DNA of 64,000 nt from Dactylonectria macrodidyma (GCA_020744425.1 JAGMUV010000012.1:1054001-1118000); one strand, 5' to 3'. Positions 43,692 through 55,104 are shown, numbered from the stretch's first letter. Program-made: numbers and translations. Notes: generated from the letters alone by a model not told the origin.

Positions 43692-45603
43692 CACACAGGG
43701 CCACCACATTCAACTTCGGTCTCTTCAACACAACGCAAATGCTATACTAAGAGCCTCCGGGCACTCACGAAAAGCTTCACATAGCTGGGCTAAGCGCTTC
43801 ATGAAGCGCTGGAAAAGCACGTTTTACATGAAGCAGTCTATGACCCGAGATGTGAGGCGGAAGGCGATGCAAGACCGCGCCCACATCGAGGCTTTCTTCT
43901 GTGCCTTTGAAGACTTTGTGCGTGAAAATAACATCAAGGTTGAGAATATCTGGAACTTTGATGAGACGGGCTTTATGATCGGATATCTCCAGAAAGGCAC
44001 CTTCGTGTGGACTTTTCGAGAGGTTGAACAGCCCATTCTAACTGATGCACACACTACTATCTCTGTGACCGCGGTTGAGGCGATTTCGGCTGCCGGTGCC
44101 TCTATTCCTCCCTTTATTATCATGCCCGGTGTCAACATTCCCGTCAAATGGGTCCAAAATCGCCTCAGTGACGATACTACGATCACAACTAGCAGCAAGG
44201 GGTATATCAATGACATCCTAGCTCTCGAGTGGGCTAAGCACTTTGAGCGACTTACACGGCCTTCTGACCCGGAAGAGAAGCGGCTGCTTCTCATGGATGG
44301 GTGTGAGAACCACTTTACGCATGAAATCTTCTATTTTTGCAGTCAGCACAACATCGAGCTGTTCCCTATGCCTCCACATCTCACACATCATCTTCAGCCT
44401 CTTGATGTTGGTGTTTTCAACGGATACAAGCAGTGGCATCAGCATATCCTCTATAGGGAAATTGCTGACGGCGCCAATGACTTCAATAAGACTGACTTCC
44501 TATACCACCTCCAAGAGATACGAGAACGGACCTTCCGGAAGAGCACAATTATCTCTGCTTGGGAGAAATGCGGCCTGTTTCCTCACAACCCAGCTAAGGT
44601 CCTAGATAACCTCAAGGATCCGCTGTCATCATTGACCGCAGATATCTCTGTTGAGAGTCTCCCAGGTCACGTCGAAGTTGGCTCTTCATCAGTAATCACA
44701 ACACCACCACAACAGAGCCGTGATAGCTTCACAACCCCTGTGACTCAGAGGGTGCCGTTAGAAGCGTATAACTGGGGAAATGCAGCCACACCACCGCTAC
44801 GAATGAAGGCTATTGAGAAATATCAGGACTACGTGATGCTTCGTATGCACACATCAATTACATCAGGGGTGCCGTTGACCCCGTCAGTCATGCGTGTATT
44901 TGAACATGCAGTCACTGCTAGCAACACACTGGCCCTGAATGGTATTACCGCAACTCAGGAGCTACACCGTCTCAAAGAGAAGGCTACAAGACGGTCAGCC
45001 CTCCAAACACAGACGTCAGTTATAGCAAAATACGGCCCAATTACTGTCGGTGATGCGAGGCTTCGAGTCTTGAATGATGAACACAATCGACAAGCTGCAC
45101 AGGCTGATGAGAAGAAGCGAATTTTACGAAGAGATAGCCAAGATGAAGGTCTCTTCTTACGCCGTTGGATACGTGATATCAGGTCATATGTGAGGCCTAG
45201 CATCACAGCTGTAAGGCTAGAAGTCATATATAGTAACCCTAGAAGAGCCTGGAAGCCGCTATACCAGTTGCGGCTAAAACGCAGTAACTGGTGGTCCAAA
45301 ACTGACCGGCGTTGTCACCTTGCTTCGAGCGAGTGGCTTGCTCAGAAATATGCTCTTCATCGCCAGCTTCAGCAGCTAGGAATAGGTGATAGTAGATGGC
45401 AAGGAACAGGATCTTGGCCGAGAAACTACGACCCAGAAGTGGTCCAAGAAGCGGTCAACTTTGCTATTCTCAACGCACAAGAACGGGCTGTTGGAAGGAA
45501 ACAGTTGACTTTAGAAGCTGATGGAATTGAGGCTATCACGGAAGATGTGAATGAGAATAGTCAGGGCGAGTTCCTGATCCCAAAAGACGAAGAAGATGAC
45601 TAG

Positions 45604-45855
45604 AAATGATGCTAGAAATGAAGAAAATGGCACTTTGGTCAGTCACTTACACCAGCCCGACTTCTCGTTTAGAACATACCGATGCAACTGACCCCATGTA
45701 ATCGCTATAATGAAGGTACATCGTCTACACCAAGATTTTGGTGTGTATTGAGGTACCTAAATTTGGCTAGTCGCCGAACTTTTGGCTAGTCAACGTACCC
45801 CCCGTGAGGGACGAACGGGGGGTTGAGCTGAAAAGAAATGACGAGACCCCCCTAG
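45604..45855. other. 3' part of the pogo element and flank
   Basis: No gene. It includes the doubled TTTGGCTAGTC motif and, just outside, a hairpin of CCCCCCGT with ACGGGGGG (about 45798-45822) similar in style to the hairpin inside the repeats of the 878-bp element. Confidence 0.55.
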
Positions 45856-45875
45856 TAGATTGTGTCAAGGCCCTA
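45856..45875 (+). repeat. LINE-B 3' UTR remnant, left part
   Basis: Matches the LINE-B 3' UTR (TAGATTGTGTCAAGG). Its last 13 bases, TGTCAAGGCCCTA (45863-45875), are repeated at 47610-47622 on the other side of LINE-A copy 2. Confidence 0.75.
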
Positions 45876-47609
45876 GTAGTAGATTTATTACGCCCGGGAG
45901 AACGGATCTCATAGGGCCATGGAATACGCTATGCTATTTACATTTCTGCCACCTTCAATCCTGACCACAAGTAAAGCCCCACTTTCTCTCCCTGGATCGC
46001 TTTCGCTTGGCCTCGCTTGACTCTCTCTGACAGGCCTGCTTGAAGGCCAATTTCTCCAAGTGTTCAGCATCCTATCCTCAGCAGCTGAAGCGTGGTCTGT
46101 CAAAATGAGGCTGTATTGTGTTAGTATTGTGCCACTGTTTCCTGGTTCCGGCTGTTAGTATGTCCCATTCTCCTACTTCACTCCCAACCTTCCTGTCTTC
46201 ATCGCAAATTTGATCGTTGCTCCCACCGCCTGTAGGTTAGGTGACCACTTCGGTCCGTCCGATGCCGACTTTCCTCCCAGAAAGAATGAGAGGTTTCCCA
46301 TCTCGCTTTGTCCGATTCGCCGCATGCCTTCGCGTTGTGCATCCCACTTGCTGCAGCGAAAGAGAAAATGTTCCATCGTCTCGACTGCCCTTCCACAGTC
46401 GCACAAGTCTGATTCCACTGCACCGATCCTCGACAGGTAGCTGTTAATCCTCGCCATTCCCGTGCGCAACTGCGAAAGCGTATCTGCTTCGCGTCTCTTC
46501 AGTCCGCCGTATAAAACCTTTGTGTGTATGCCTGGTAGCGCTTTGTCAACCCTCTTGGAGAAGCCGCCCACTCTGTCCGGTAGTGTCTGGTGCTGTTGTA
46601 GCTGCTTTCTCGCTAGTCTTATCCGCGTCGATCGGGCTTGGTACGGCTGTGTCTCTGGCATGCGCCCCAATTCAGTTGCTCTCTGCGCCTGTCTCTTCGC
46701 CTTAGGCCCCAAGGGGAACGCATCATCCCGAGAGGGTACCCAAATCATCTTGACCCTGTTGTTGCCTTTTCTTAGCCGTCGGATGTGGTTGTAGATTTCT
46801 CGGATGGCGTACTGTCCCGATTGTTGTCGTGGTCGCGCGATCGCCTTCAGAGCTGACTGGCCGCTTGACAGTATCGTAAGCCTTCGGTCCCGTAATCCGT
46901 CAGGCATGCATCGCAATGCCATCGCTATCGCCCCTAGCTCGGCTGTGTAGGGATTCTGGTCGTCTCGCGAGCCGAGAGTGACCGAGTACCTGGCCATGAC
47001 CCTATTCTCTTGCCCTGCTGCTTTGTGGCTGATGATGCCTCCCATGCCCGTCATTCCTCCTCTGTCGGAAGCGCTGGTCGCGATGGTGATGTCTTCGACA
47101 CTGTTGGCTGCCGCTATCGCCACCTTCCGATCTGCCTCACACACCAGCGACATGCGGGCGTGCCACGGCGGTGCTGCATAGGCTTCGATTGTTTCCATCC
47201 GCCCGATTCCGCTCTCGCCGAGGGCAAGCGCCAGTCTCTTCATCGGCGAGATGTACCTTCGACTCACTGATACTTTGAGTGTCGCTAGCGGGTGCTTCTT
47301 TGGCAGCGTGTGCATATTGATGTACAACTTCATTCCAGCCAGAGCATGTCGCTCGTGTACTGTTTGGATGCTGGCTTCCGCTTCAGCTACTGCCCTCGCC
47401 ACCGTCTGGAAGGCTCCCGTGATGGCCCGCGCTCCTATTTTCTGTGCCCTGTTGAACTCTTTCAATTCCCTTTCGCCGCGCGCATGCGCCCATACGACAG
47501 ACGCGTAGTCCATGGCTGGGGCAACGGTTGCGACGAAGAGTTGTCTGGCAGCTTGTGGTGGCAACATCCTGAGTCTCCTTAGACACATGGCTGCCAAGAG
47601 ACCTTTCGT
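45876..47609 (-). mobile_element. LINE-A copy 2, 5'-truncated, inserted in a LINE-B end
   Basis: Minus-strand copy with a short TAC-type tail at the low-coordinate end, RNase H and the end of the reverse transcriptase region. It is flanked by a 13-base direct repeat TGTCAAGGCCCTA that belongs to a LINE-B 3' UTR, so it inserted into an older LINE-B fragment. Very similar to LINE-A copy 1. Confidence 0.85.
46173..47609 (-). pseudogene. C-terminal part of LINE-A ORF2
   Basis: Open frame ending TAG at 46173-46175. It starts within the reverse transcriptase end (AAMCLRRLRMLPPQAARQLF near 47540-47595), continues through EAEASIQTVHERHALAGMKL, RNase H (YTAELGAIAMAL near 46920) and the CDCGRAVETMEHFLFRC motif near 46370. 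It extends further upstream than copy 1 by roughly 300 bases but still lacks the catalytic reverse transcriptase, so it is inert. It keeps Gly where LINE-B has its stop codon. Confidence 0.8.
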
Positions 47610-47671
47610 TGTCAAGGCCCTATAGGGACTTCCCTCCGGGTGAAATAAAATCCAATCCAATCCAATCCGTA
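47610..47671 (+). repeat. LINE-B 3' UTR and tail remnant, right part
   Basis: Continues the LINE-B 3' UTR (GTCAAGGCCCTATAGGGACT...) to a CCAAT-type tail, matching 42646-42697. Confidence 0.8.
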
Positions 47672-47686
47672 AATGAGGTGGGTCCA

Positions 47687-47741
47687 GCCACAAAATGGGT
47701 TGCAAATTACGCGAGAGTGGCAGCTTGATAATCACTCTCTA
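47687..47741 (-). repeat. Right arm of the 13.6-kb-spaced inverted repeat
   Basis: Inverted partner of 34062-34123. Confidence 0.75.
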
Positions 47742-49068
47742 CATCAAATAGGGTTCTGCATCAAACAGACGACGTCCCGAGTCTTTGTTTGACAACCGCG
47801 CTTAACTATTAGCCGTGGAGAGAAAGTCTCATTGTGTTGATATGTAGTGTCTGAGCGATAAACCTGGCTGGTAGAAGTTGATCTGTGTCCACGCACGCAA
47901 AATCATCCCGAAACTTCCGTGGACTCCGAGAAGGCTGTGTAGCCAATTGAATTGGACGGGTATCGATATGGTCGGTCAGTTACACTTCATCACATGGCTG
48001 CTGGCGCTTAAGTGTGCCGAACCCTTCAGGCAAAGGGACAGACGACAACCTGGAGCTCATGAAGGAGCTTGGTTCAATCTGCTATAGTCTCTCCTACGAA
48101 TGGACGATAAGAGGTCAGGAGGAGCCCTATCTAAGCGCATGCATCCATCAGAACCCATGCTATGGACGCCACGCTCCGTTTTCCAAGCACCTAGCGAGAC
48201 CGAGAGCGCGCTATCATCAAGTGACCCCGCATATAAACGACGCCGTCGTGGCTAGGCAGATAGACCATGATCCGAGGAAACATGGGTGAATGATAGCAAC
48301 GCTTTCCAAGTCCACCGATATCAGCTGCATTCCCCCCTTTTGTGGCTTTAGAGCATCTCTCCGGCAATCTAGCAATCTAGAGAGCACAAACCCTCAGGGG
48401 TTGAGTACCACTTATCTAGATTATGTCTTGACCCCGGTCTTGCACTGATTAACTGGGATCCAACCAACATCGATTCTATTATCCAAAGTAGAGAACGCAA
48501 TCCTATCACGCGCCTTTACCCCGCGTTTGGTGGTAAGTACTGTACTTACCCATTAGGTGATAAGGAGGAGGCAAAAGAGCAAGCCTTTGACTACCCGAGT
48601 GCCTCAAACAAACGCCACCAAACCTTGTCAGACAGACATCTATCATGTATTCTCTTATCGGTGGAGCGCTTAGATTAATGCCAAAATGCGGGGCAGTGTC
48701 TGCGCGAAATGATTGGCCCGGACGACCCTTCCCTTTCCAAGCCTTCGTTCACAAAGCTGTGTTGTCCTTGAAGAGGACACAAGCGTTGTCAGAGACGCGA
48801 GTTACAGCACCAGGGCCTCATTACATGGAGCGACGGGTTGCAGTACGTAAAAGGATCCCTGGAGTACCGAAAAGACATATATAGCGTCCAACGTATCCGG
48901 ACGCTGGCCTTGCGCACATCAAAAGCTACAAGTCGAGTCAACCAAAAGTCTTACCAAGCTAAGCCTCTTGAATTGGTTTTCCTGAGGAGCCGACACAACG
49001 TCTAAGACTTCTCTCCATCACTCTGTCACACAGCAGCGGCACTCCGGTACTTCTTATAGCCCGCCATC
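47742..49068. other. Intergenic, upstream of the permease
   Basis: About 1.3 kb without a supported gene. The last 200 bases are the likely promoter and leader of the permease gene. Confidence 0.5.
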
Positions 49069-50728
49069 ATGTCGATGACCGACGAGAACCTTCAACATGA
49101 TGAGAAGGAGAAGCCTCAGCCTTTAGCCGAGTCGACATCTTCGATCGCCGGTGCCGGGCAAATCTCTGAGCCCATTGCCCTCGACCACGACCGATTCAGC
49201 GTCCTTGGGGCCGTTGGTATCTATTGGTCGTCGACAGCTGCTCCCCTCTCCATTTGCTCCAGCCTCCAGCTTGTAATGGGGGTTGGAGGAAGTCCCTTCT
49301 ACTTCTGGGCGTTTTGTGTGGCGGCATTCTTTCAGTTTACTGTTGCCTTGAGTCTTGCGGAGCTGGCTTCTGCGTATCCTCACACCTCAGGTAAGGCCCT
49401 GGCTGTCTAGGAGAAAGGGAGACGAAGTTGTTCCGGTGTTTGTTATCTAACTCAGCGTGAACAAAACAGGTCAAGCATACTGGGTCACAAAACTGGCTCC
49501 GCCAAATTGCTCCCGTTTATTGACATATTGGGTTGGAATCTGTACCTTCTGGGGCTGGTTGTTCGGCCTTGCTGGAACCTCCGCTTTCGGTGGCGAGTTC
49601 GTGCTCGCCATTGGCACACTCACAGTCAATTCCTTTACCCGCGAGCTATGGCAGGTATACCTTGTCGTCATAGCCATGGCAGTCCTGAGTTTCATCGTCA
49701 ATACTGTGGGAATCAGGATTCTTCCCAAAATCACATTCCCAAACGTGGTTTTTATGAACGCAGCCACGCTCTTCATCTTCGTCACTCTTCTAGCCAAGGC
49801 ATCCCCCAAAGCCTCGGCCTCGACCGTCTTCGTCAACATTATTAATTATACCGGCTGGTCATCAGATGGCGTCGTTTTCCTACTAAGCCTTCTTCCTGGT
49901 TCCATTGCTGTCAGCCTCTTTGATGCTGCAACGCACGCTTCAGATGAGATGCCGAGGCCGGCCGAGCAAGTCCCGAAAGTCATGATTGGCACAACGATCC
50001 TCAACATTGTGTCGACATTCATCATGCTCATCGGTGTTCTGTTCTGCCTCAGCCAACCAGAGAACCTCCTTGAGCCCATGGCAGGACTCGCATTCATTCA
50101 ACTCTGTTGGGATGCGTGGCCGAACCAAGGATTTGTGACTACCATCGCTGTCATCTACTCCTTGCTCAACATGTTCGCCGTCATCACCATGGTGTATACC
50201 TGCAGCCGACTCATTTGGTCCTTTGCTCAGACTGGCGGTTTTCACCGACGCAGCTGGCTGCTCAGTGTTAACCAGCAACTTCGGGCACCCGTCAACGCCG
50301 TTATCGTCACGGTGATCCTGATGTTGATCGCCAACCTACTCGTATTAGGTCCATCGACATTTCTGAATGCCATGTTTGGGGCAGGAGGTTTCTTCTTCGC
50401 CAACTCATACTGCGTTCCAATCGTTCTCCTGTTGCTGCGAGGACGAAAGTCCCTTCCTGAAAACAGGAGCTTTCATCTCGGTCGTTTTGGGACCGCTATT
50501 AACCTCATGGCGATAAGCTACTGTGTAGTTCTTGCCATCATTATCAACTTTCCCACTCTCGTCCCTGTCCAACCGTCAACAATGAACTGGACAAGTGCCT
50601 GTATTGGCATCGTCATTTTCGTCACGCTCGGAAACTGGATCCTCGTTCGAAAGTCATACCAGCCACCTGAGCCTTTGTATGAAGAGCCGAATCACAACGG
50701 ACTAGATGCTTCCACGCGAAGCGTCTGA
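49069..50728 (+). CDS. APC-family amino acid/GABA/choline-type permease, 526 aa
   Basis: Exons 49069-49390 and 49470-50728 (1581 bases), intron of 79 bases with GTAAGG donor and CAG acceptor. The protein has a hydrophilic N-terminus of about 45 residues, then about twelve membrane segments. Motifs fit the AA_permease_2 group: SLAELASAYPHTSGQAYWVTKLAPP at segments 2-3 and FDAATHASDEMPRPAEQVPKVMIG in the loop after segment 6. Fungal relatives import amino acids, GABA or choline with protons across the plasma membrane. The exact substrate cannot be told. It is convergent with a class III aminotransferase 540 bases away, which would fit uptake followed by transamination (inference). No break seen. 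Confidence 0.88.
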
Positions 50729-51265
50729 TGTACTAGGGAAATAGCCGTCTGCTCCATCAAGGGCGAGTTGCTGGCACAAAGGCGAAAAGCAGAGTTGCGT
50801 CTGACGTACTTTACATGTAAAGCTCGGTCATGTGAGAACATCGTGTTGGTAGCTTTGGAGGGATGGGCCGTTAGTAGTCAAGTCAGCTGGTTAATGAATG
50901 ATGGAGAGTGAATTATTTCGAATAGTAGAGGCACGTTTATTCTGGCTTCTCCCACACGTAACGTAATAGATGAGGTGTCTCATATCTTCCTGACAGAGTT
51001 TTAAAGTCTTCAGGATTTTTATTTGAACCAAGAACGTCGAAAGTATGTGACTGTTTTCAGATTGCATCTCTCTATCTCTATCCTATAAGATTCAAAAACG
51101 TCTTACTCCAGTTTAACACCCAATTGTCGCACGTTTTCTTGTAAGCTTAGGTAAGGCTAGACAAAGAAAATCGAGACCTTAAAGGAGACATTCATAGTGG
51201 AACACATGAGTCATGAGTTTTTAAGGTGTCATCTTTGTGGCTACCGACGTGACTAAATACAATCA
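50729..51265. other. Shared 3' region of convergent genes
   Basis: No gene seen; AT-rich. Confidence 0.5.
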
Positions 51266-52543
51266 CTACTCCGAGATAAGAGCTAAGAACTCCTGGAAAG
51301 CCTCCGCTAACTGGTCAAGGTGCTGTTGTTCGTGGGCGAAGTTCAACGCGACGAACCCCCTATGGCCAATGTAAATACCCTTAGAAAGCAAAAAATGGTA
51401 AAACAGATCCCGGTGAGTCGGGCCAGAGGGGGAAATCCAGCCCACACCAAGGATGCTTCCAAAGCCCGCGATTGCAGCCAGCTTGCCGGAGGGGTCCTTG
51501 GCCGCGAGTATATCCTCGAGACGACTCCGCAGCTTATTCCCCAGAGCATTCAGGGCCTTAAGATTCTCGTCCGTCAGTAGCTTCGTACCGGCCACGCCGA
51601 CCTTCATGCTGAAGACGTTGTTGTTGAAGGTACCTGAGTGGTGAAGGTGGCTAGGGGAATGAGGGTCAAACTGGGCCATAATGTCGACGCCACCACCGAA
51701 GGCACCGAAACTAAAGCCGCCGCCGAAGTGCTTGCCAATGGTAGTCATATCCGGGGTGACACCCAAGTGGGTTTGAAGGCCTCCGTACATGAATCTCGAC
51801 GTGATAGTTTCGTCAAAGATGAGTATAGCACCGATTCGCGTCGTCGCTTCACGCAGGTATTCGAAGAAAGCCTTATCGCCGAGAATGGCACCTCCAGCTC
51901 CTTGCATAGGCTCCACGATAACAACACCGATGTCCTTACTATCAAGTCCCTCAAGAACGGCTTTTGTCTTCTCGATATTGTTGAAGGAACCAAAGACATA
52001 GTAGTGTGGCACGTTCAGCGGGTTTTTATACCCCGCTGAGACAAACGACATTGCACCACCGTGGTAAGCATTTTCGAAGACAAGGACTTTAGAGCGGTGG
52101 GTAAAGTTGAGCACAGAGGCGACGGCAAAGATGTTGGCCTCCGAAGCCGAGTTGCAGAACCGGATGCGGTCAACGCTGGGGAATCTGTCCACGAGTAACT
52201 TGGCGAGCTCAGCCTCTACCGGATGAGGCGAGCCGTAGCCAAGCCCGCCCTTGGCCGTCTCTTCGATTGCTGCTAGAATTTTTGGGTGCGAGTGGCCATA
52301 AATCCCAGCAAAATATTCCGAAACATAATCGACATAGTTTTGACCATCAATCGAAGTCAGTTCGGCTCCTTGGCCGCTCGTGATGACCAGCGGGAATGGA
52401 TCCTGGGCCAAAGTGGCTCTGGTCGTTCCACCAGGTAGATACTTGGAGGCGTCTTGAATCAACCCCTTCGACTTGGGATTCTTCGCCTCATATCTAGAAA
52501 GGTATTCAACGAGCAGACGCTCTGCCTTGATGGACGTACTCAT
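51266..52543 (-). CDS. Class III aminotransferase, glutamate-1-semialdehyde-aminomutase-like, 425 aa
   Basis: Intronless. Start chosen at MSTSIKAERL (52543); an upstream in-frame ATG at 52606 would add 21 hydrophobic residues and seems less likely. PLP-enzyme features: SASEANIFA (130s), AYHGGAMSF (about 159), the PLP-ring Asp in LIFDETITSRF (Asp244) and the Schiff-base lysine in TTIGKHFGGG (Lys271). A GTFNNNVFSM block near residue 310 is also typical. Fungal proteins of this kind are not part of tetrapyrrole synthesis. They act as aminotransferases or aminomutases on amino acids or polyketide-derived aldehydes, often in clusters. Likely cytosolic. The neighbouring permease and flavin oxidases suggest processing of an amino compound (inference). 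Confidence 0.88.
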   Translation of the reverse strand: MSTSIKAERLLVEYLSRYEAKNPKSKGLIQDASKYLPGGTTRATLAQDPFPLVITSGQGAELTSIDGQNYVDYVSEYFAGIYGHSHPKILAAIEETAKGGLGYGSPHPVEAELAKLLVDRFPSVDRIRFCNSASEANIFAVASVLNFTHRSKVLVFENAYHGGAMSFVSAGYKNPLNVPHYYVFGSFNNIEKTKAVLEGLDSKDIGVVIVEPMQGAGGAILGDKAFFEYLREATTRIGAILIFDETITSRFMYGGLQTHLGVTPDMTTIGKHFGGGFSFGAFGGGVDIMAQFDPHSPSHLHHSGTFNNNVFSMKVGVAGTKLLTDENLKALNALGNKLRSRLEDILAAKDPSGKLAAIAGFGSILGVGWISPSGPTHRDLFYHFLLSKGIYIGHRGFVALNFAHEQQHLDQLAEAFQEFLALISE

Positions 52544-53204
52544 GACTGTAGAACTGAACAGAGAGAAAAGAAGGTGTGTAGTTACCTGCAAGGACAACTT
52601 GAGCAAGTTGGTGTATGACTATTCGGGAAAAGATCAAGCTCTTGCCAGAACTGGATTGTAACTGGTACTCTGTAAATCGCCCAAATATCCCATCAACATC
52701 ATCGCATTTAAAGGAGAAACGCGGCTTAAACACGGCATCTCAAGCGGATGATTGTAATCATGGGCCTCCGTTCTCTTGATTTCCACGCTAACTCTTTTCC
52801 GATCGTGGGACTCCTGTCACTCGGCATCACAACTATCTCGGCATATGATGCTTCTTCTCTGTCACCGCGCTTAGATGTGGCTTGCTTCCCCGCATTCAGC
52901 ATAAGCCAGCATCATTGAGGCAACGCTGTATGGCGCTTAATAAACCTCGGTTCTAAGTGAAGAAGCGTGGGGCATGGCGCGAGCGGACACTATATTGCGG
53001 GGAAAATTAGACTTTCAGTACGTAACGTTGAGTCAAAGCCGTTGGGCTGGATCCGCGGACGCCGAAAGATATCACTGCGATTTGGAACACGCCCAGGCCG
53101 GAATATATCCAAACCCCTGTTCCAAGCCGCGGATTGCAGTCCATGGGATGATCCGTGGCATTGGTTGAAATTTGTCATAAGCTACCTTACTACCTAGCAT
53201 TAGT
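52544..53204. other. Upstream region of the aminotransferase
   Basis: No gene seen. Probable promoter region of the minus-strand gene. Confidence 0.5.
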
Positions 53205-53206
53205 TA

Positions 53207-53263
53207 CCATCCACAACCCCTCTTTCGGCATAACCCCTCTTTCGGCAAGCAAAATAAAAAAGC
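53207..53263 (+). repeat. Left inverted end of pogo copy 3
   Basis: Pairs with 55366-55422; holds two tandem AACCCCTCTTTCGGCA blocks. Confidence 0.9.
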
Positions 53264-53360
53264 CACCACCAAAAATCAACAACTTCACTTACACAGAATT
53301 TGACCGAATTGATAGAAATCCGTGAAATTTTTCGTTTCATAAATCATAAATAGGGTTTAT

Positions 53361-55104
53361 CTATTGTACTCTGGTTTTTTTCACCATCCGCCGCGACCGC
53401 CTGGGTGGTTGGTGGGGTATGTTTTCCTCTCTGACTTCGATGACAGAACCAGCCTCCGATTCTGACTCTTGCTCGCTTGAAGAGACAAATTCCACCCCGA
53501 CAGGCGTATAACGAGTCGCCCCTTCTGGTATGGGCTCCTTACCAGCTAGAGTCTCTCCAAGAGTCATAAAACGTTTGTTAGGATTCGGCACTGCCTTCCT
53601 CTTCTTCCCTCTTTTCAGCCGAGCCAATTCTTCCTCTAGGCTGGCAATCCTCGCAGTATGCGCCGCTACTGTCTGCTGGTGAGCTTCAAAGCCCTTAGCT
53701 ATTACGTTGTATCGTCTCCGTGTCTTTGGTGTTTTATTCAGCCCAAGGTCACGAATTTGACGGCTCGTCTGTGGCGTATCGTCCGAGCCAAGATATGGCC
53801 TTGGTTCAGGAGTCACTCTTGGGCTGCCATTTGGCCTATCTTGTTGGATTTCTGGGTGCCGTAACGCTTTCGCACGTGAAATTGGCCAGTTTCCAGTGAC
53901 CCTCCAGCCAGACAGTATGTTCTTCTTGGTCATTCCAACTCGGCGAGCCTTGGCGTAGGCCCTGATGAAATTGACCTTATCTATTAGAGCGGAATCAGTC
54001 AACGAAGCGAACTTTTCCAACTCTCGTCAATATACAGCCTTCGACGCATTAAATACTCCATTGTCCAGTGGCTGGAGTCCATGAGAGCAGTGTGCTGGCA
54101 GATAGCAGCAATAAACGTTGTTCAAAAAGCACGTGGCCATCCATTCATCCTTCCATCACTCAGCACTGATCTTGAGGTGGGGAAAATAGAGAACATACTG
54201 TTGCATGGCTTCCATGACCATCTAAAATGATCAGTCTCGCATCAGAGTCATCAGCAGGCGTAGTCTGGGGCAGATAGACTCTTTCAAGCCATTCAATGCC
54301 TACGTAGTCATCAGTCCACCCATTGGGCGATGTTATATAATACCAGTCTGCTATCTGCTTGAACTCATCAAGAAACCACTGTTTCTGGAGTTTTTCCCCT
54401 TGAATATTATGCCAGGAGTCAAAGCGCGGCCATCAGCAGTGATAGCTTCGATGAATGAAGTCCAATTCCGAGTTTGTGGTCCCTTGAGAAACGCCTTGCG
54501 CTTCGGGTCTGCGCTTCCAACAACCAGGCTATCTAGACCTGAACCCAGAGGGTTAGTCAGCCAAAATTCAAGAATTGACAAAGAATAGAGGTGAATGCTT
54601 GCCGAAACCAGTCATAATACCCCCTTCATCAACGTTGACGGTGTTTTCAGGCTTGATCCAACCATATTGGCCCTCCCGGATATCAAAGTACCAGTGAACC
54701 GCTCTAGGTGTGAAAGAGTCGAACCTCTTGGCTTCTTGACGTCTACCCATCTTGGTCTTTAGGTCTACGCGGCGATTGATAAACTTGGTCACCCAGTTGC
54801 GTCCCACGTTGGGACGTTCGCCCTGCTGCCTCAACAAGCCGATGACACAAGCGCGGATCTGACTGTGGGACGGAGCATAGCCCAAGGACTCCTGACGGAG
54901 AATCCAGAGAGCCAGCCTATCCTCTTGGCTTTTGGATAAGCGTCGATGAGGGTGGATCTGCTCTTTCACGGCCCCGCGGCCGTTAAGTCTGTCTATTAGA
55001 GTGCTCCGAGGTACTCCCCGTCTATGAGCGGCTTGAGGGGGCGAAAAGCCATTATCAGTAACATCCAATATAGCCTCTGCCATGTCTTCCTCTGTATATT
55101 TCAA
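53361..55104 (-). pseudogene. Pogo transposase, copy 3, broken
   Basis: Minus-strand gene from ATG 55104 (MKYTEEDMAEAILDVTDNG, helix-turn-helix) through the CENP-B-like region, NVDEGGIMTGFG at the end of exon 1, GLDSLVVGSADPK at the start of exon 2, LDGHGSH near 54220 and a C-terminal coiled-coil and acidic tail ending TAG at 53361-53363. Breaks: a one-base loss near 54391-54395 in a run of A/T, and TGA at 54027-54029 where the intact copy has Arg (C-to-T). The intron layout matches copy 4. Roughly two thirds of residues seem shared with copy 4, judged by eye. Confidence 0.87.

Larger units (their letters stand above)
42750..45603 (+). pseudogene. Large pogo-type transposase split by a hAT insertion
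   Basis: Coding parts 42750-43095 and 43700-45603; with the 596-bp insert and one 8-base duplication removed they form a single 750-codon frame. N-terminal helix-turn-helix region (NLEQRTVAAAELFHEGFYRS), CENP-B-like region (LTDTQEQAVLCWAHRRVTQ and after the insert SHSWAKRFMKRW), then the DDE core: first Asp in IWNFDETGF near 43957, second in LLLMDGCENH near 44292, third in HHLQPLDVGVF near 44400. The C-terminal 300 residues are unusually long, with charged and coiled-coil-like parts. No stop or shift is seen outside the insertion, so inactivation is probably due to the insertion alone. Confidence 0.85.
42698..45795 (+). mobile_element. Large pogo-type transposon, copy 2 (different lineage)
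   Basis: It carries a 749-residue transposase gene interrupted by a small hAT element. A putative right end lies near 45795: two copies of TTTGGCTAGTC at 45762-45772 and 45781-45791, then AACG and TA (45796-45797). Doubled motifs inside the ends are also seen in the pogo elements at 53.2 and 61.4 kb. The left end was not found and is likely separated by the LINE-B insertion or lost. Confidence 0.7.

Noticed and set aside
47383..47735. Extra N-terminal residues of the LINE-A frame reaching 47735
   Set aside because: Beyond 47609 the frame runs by chance through the LINE-B tail and flank; the 13-base duplication marks the real edge.
52544..52606. Longer aminotransferase start at 52606
   Set aside because: Adds 21 hydrophobic residues not expected for this cytosolic enzyme family; MSTSIKAERL is a more typical start, though the longer form is not excluded.
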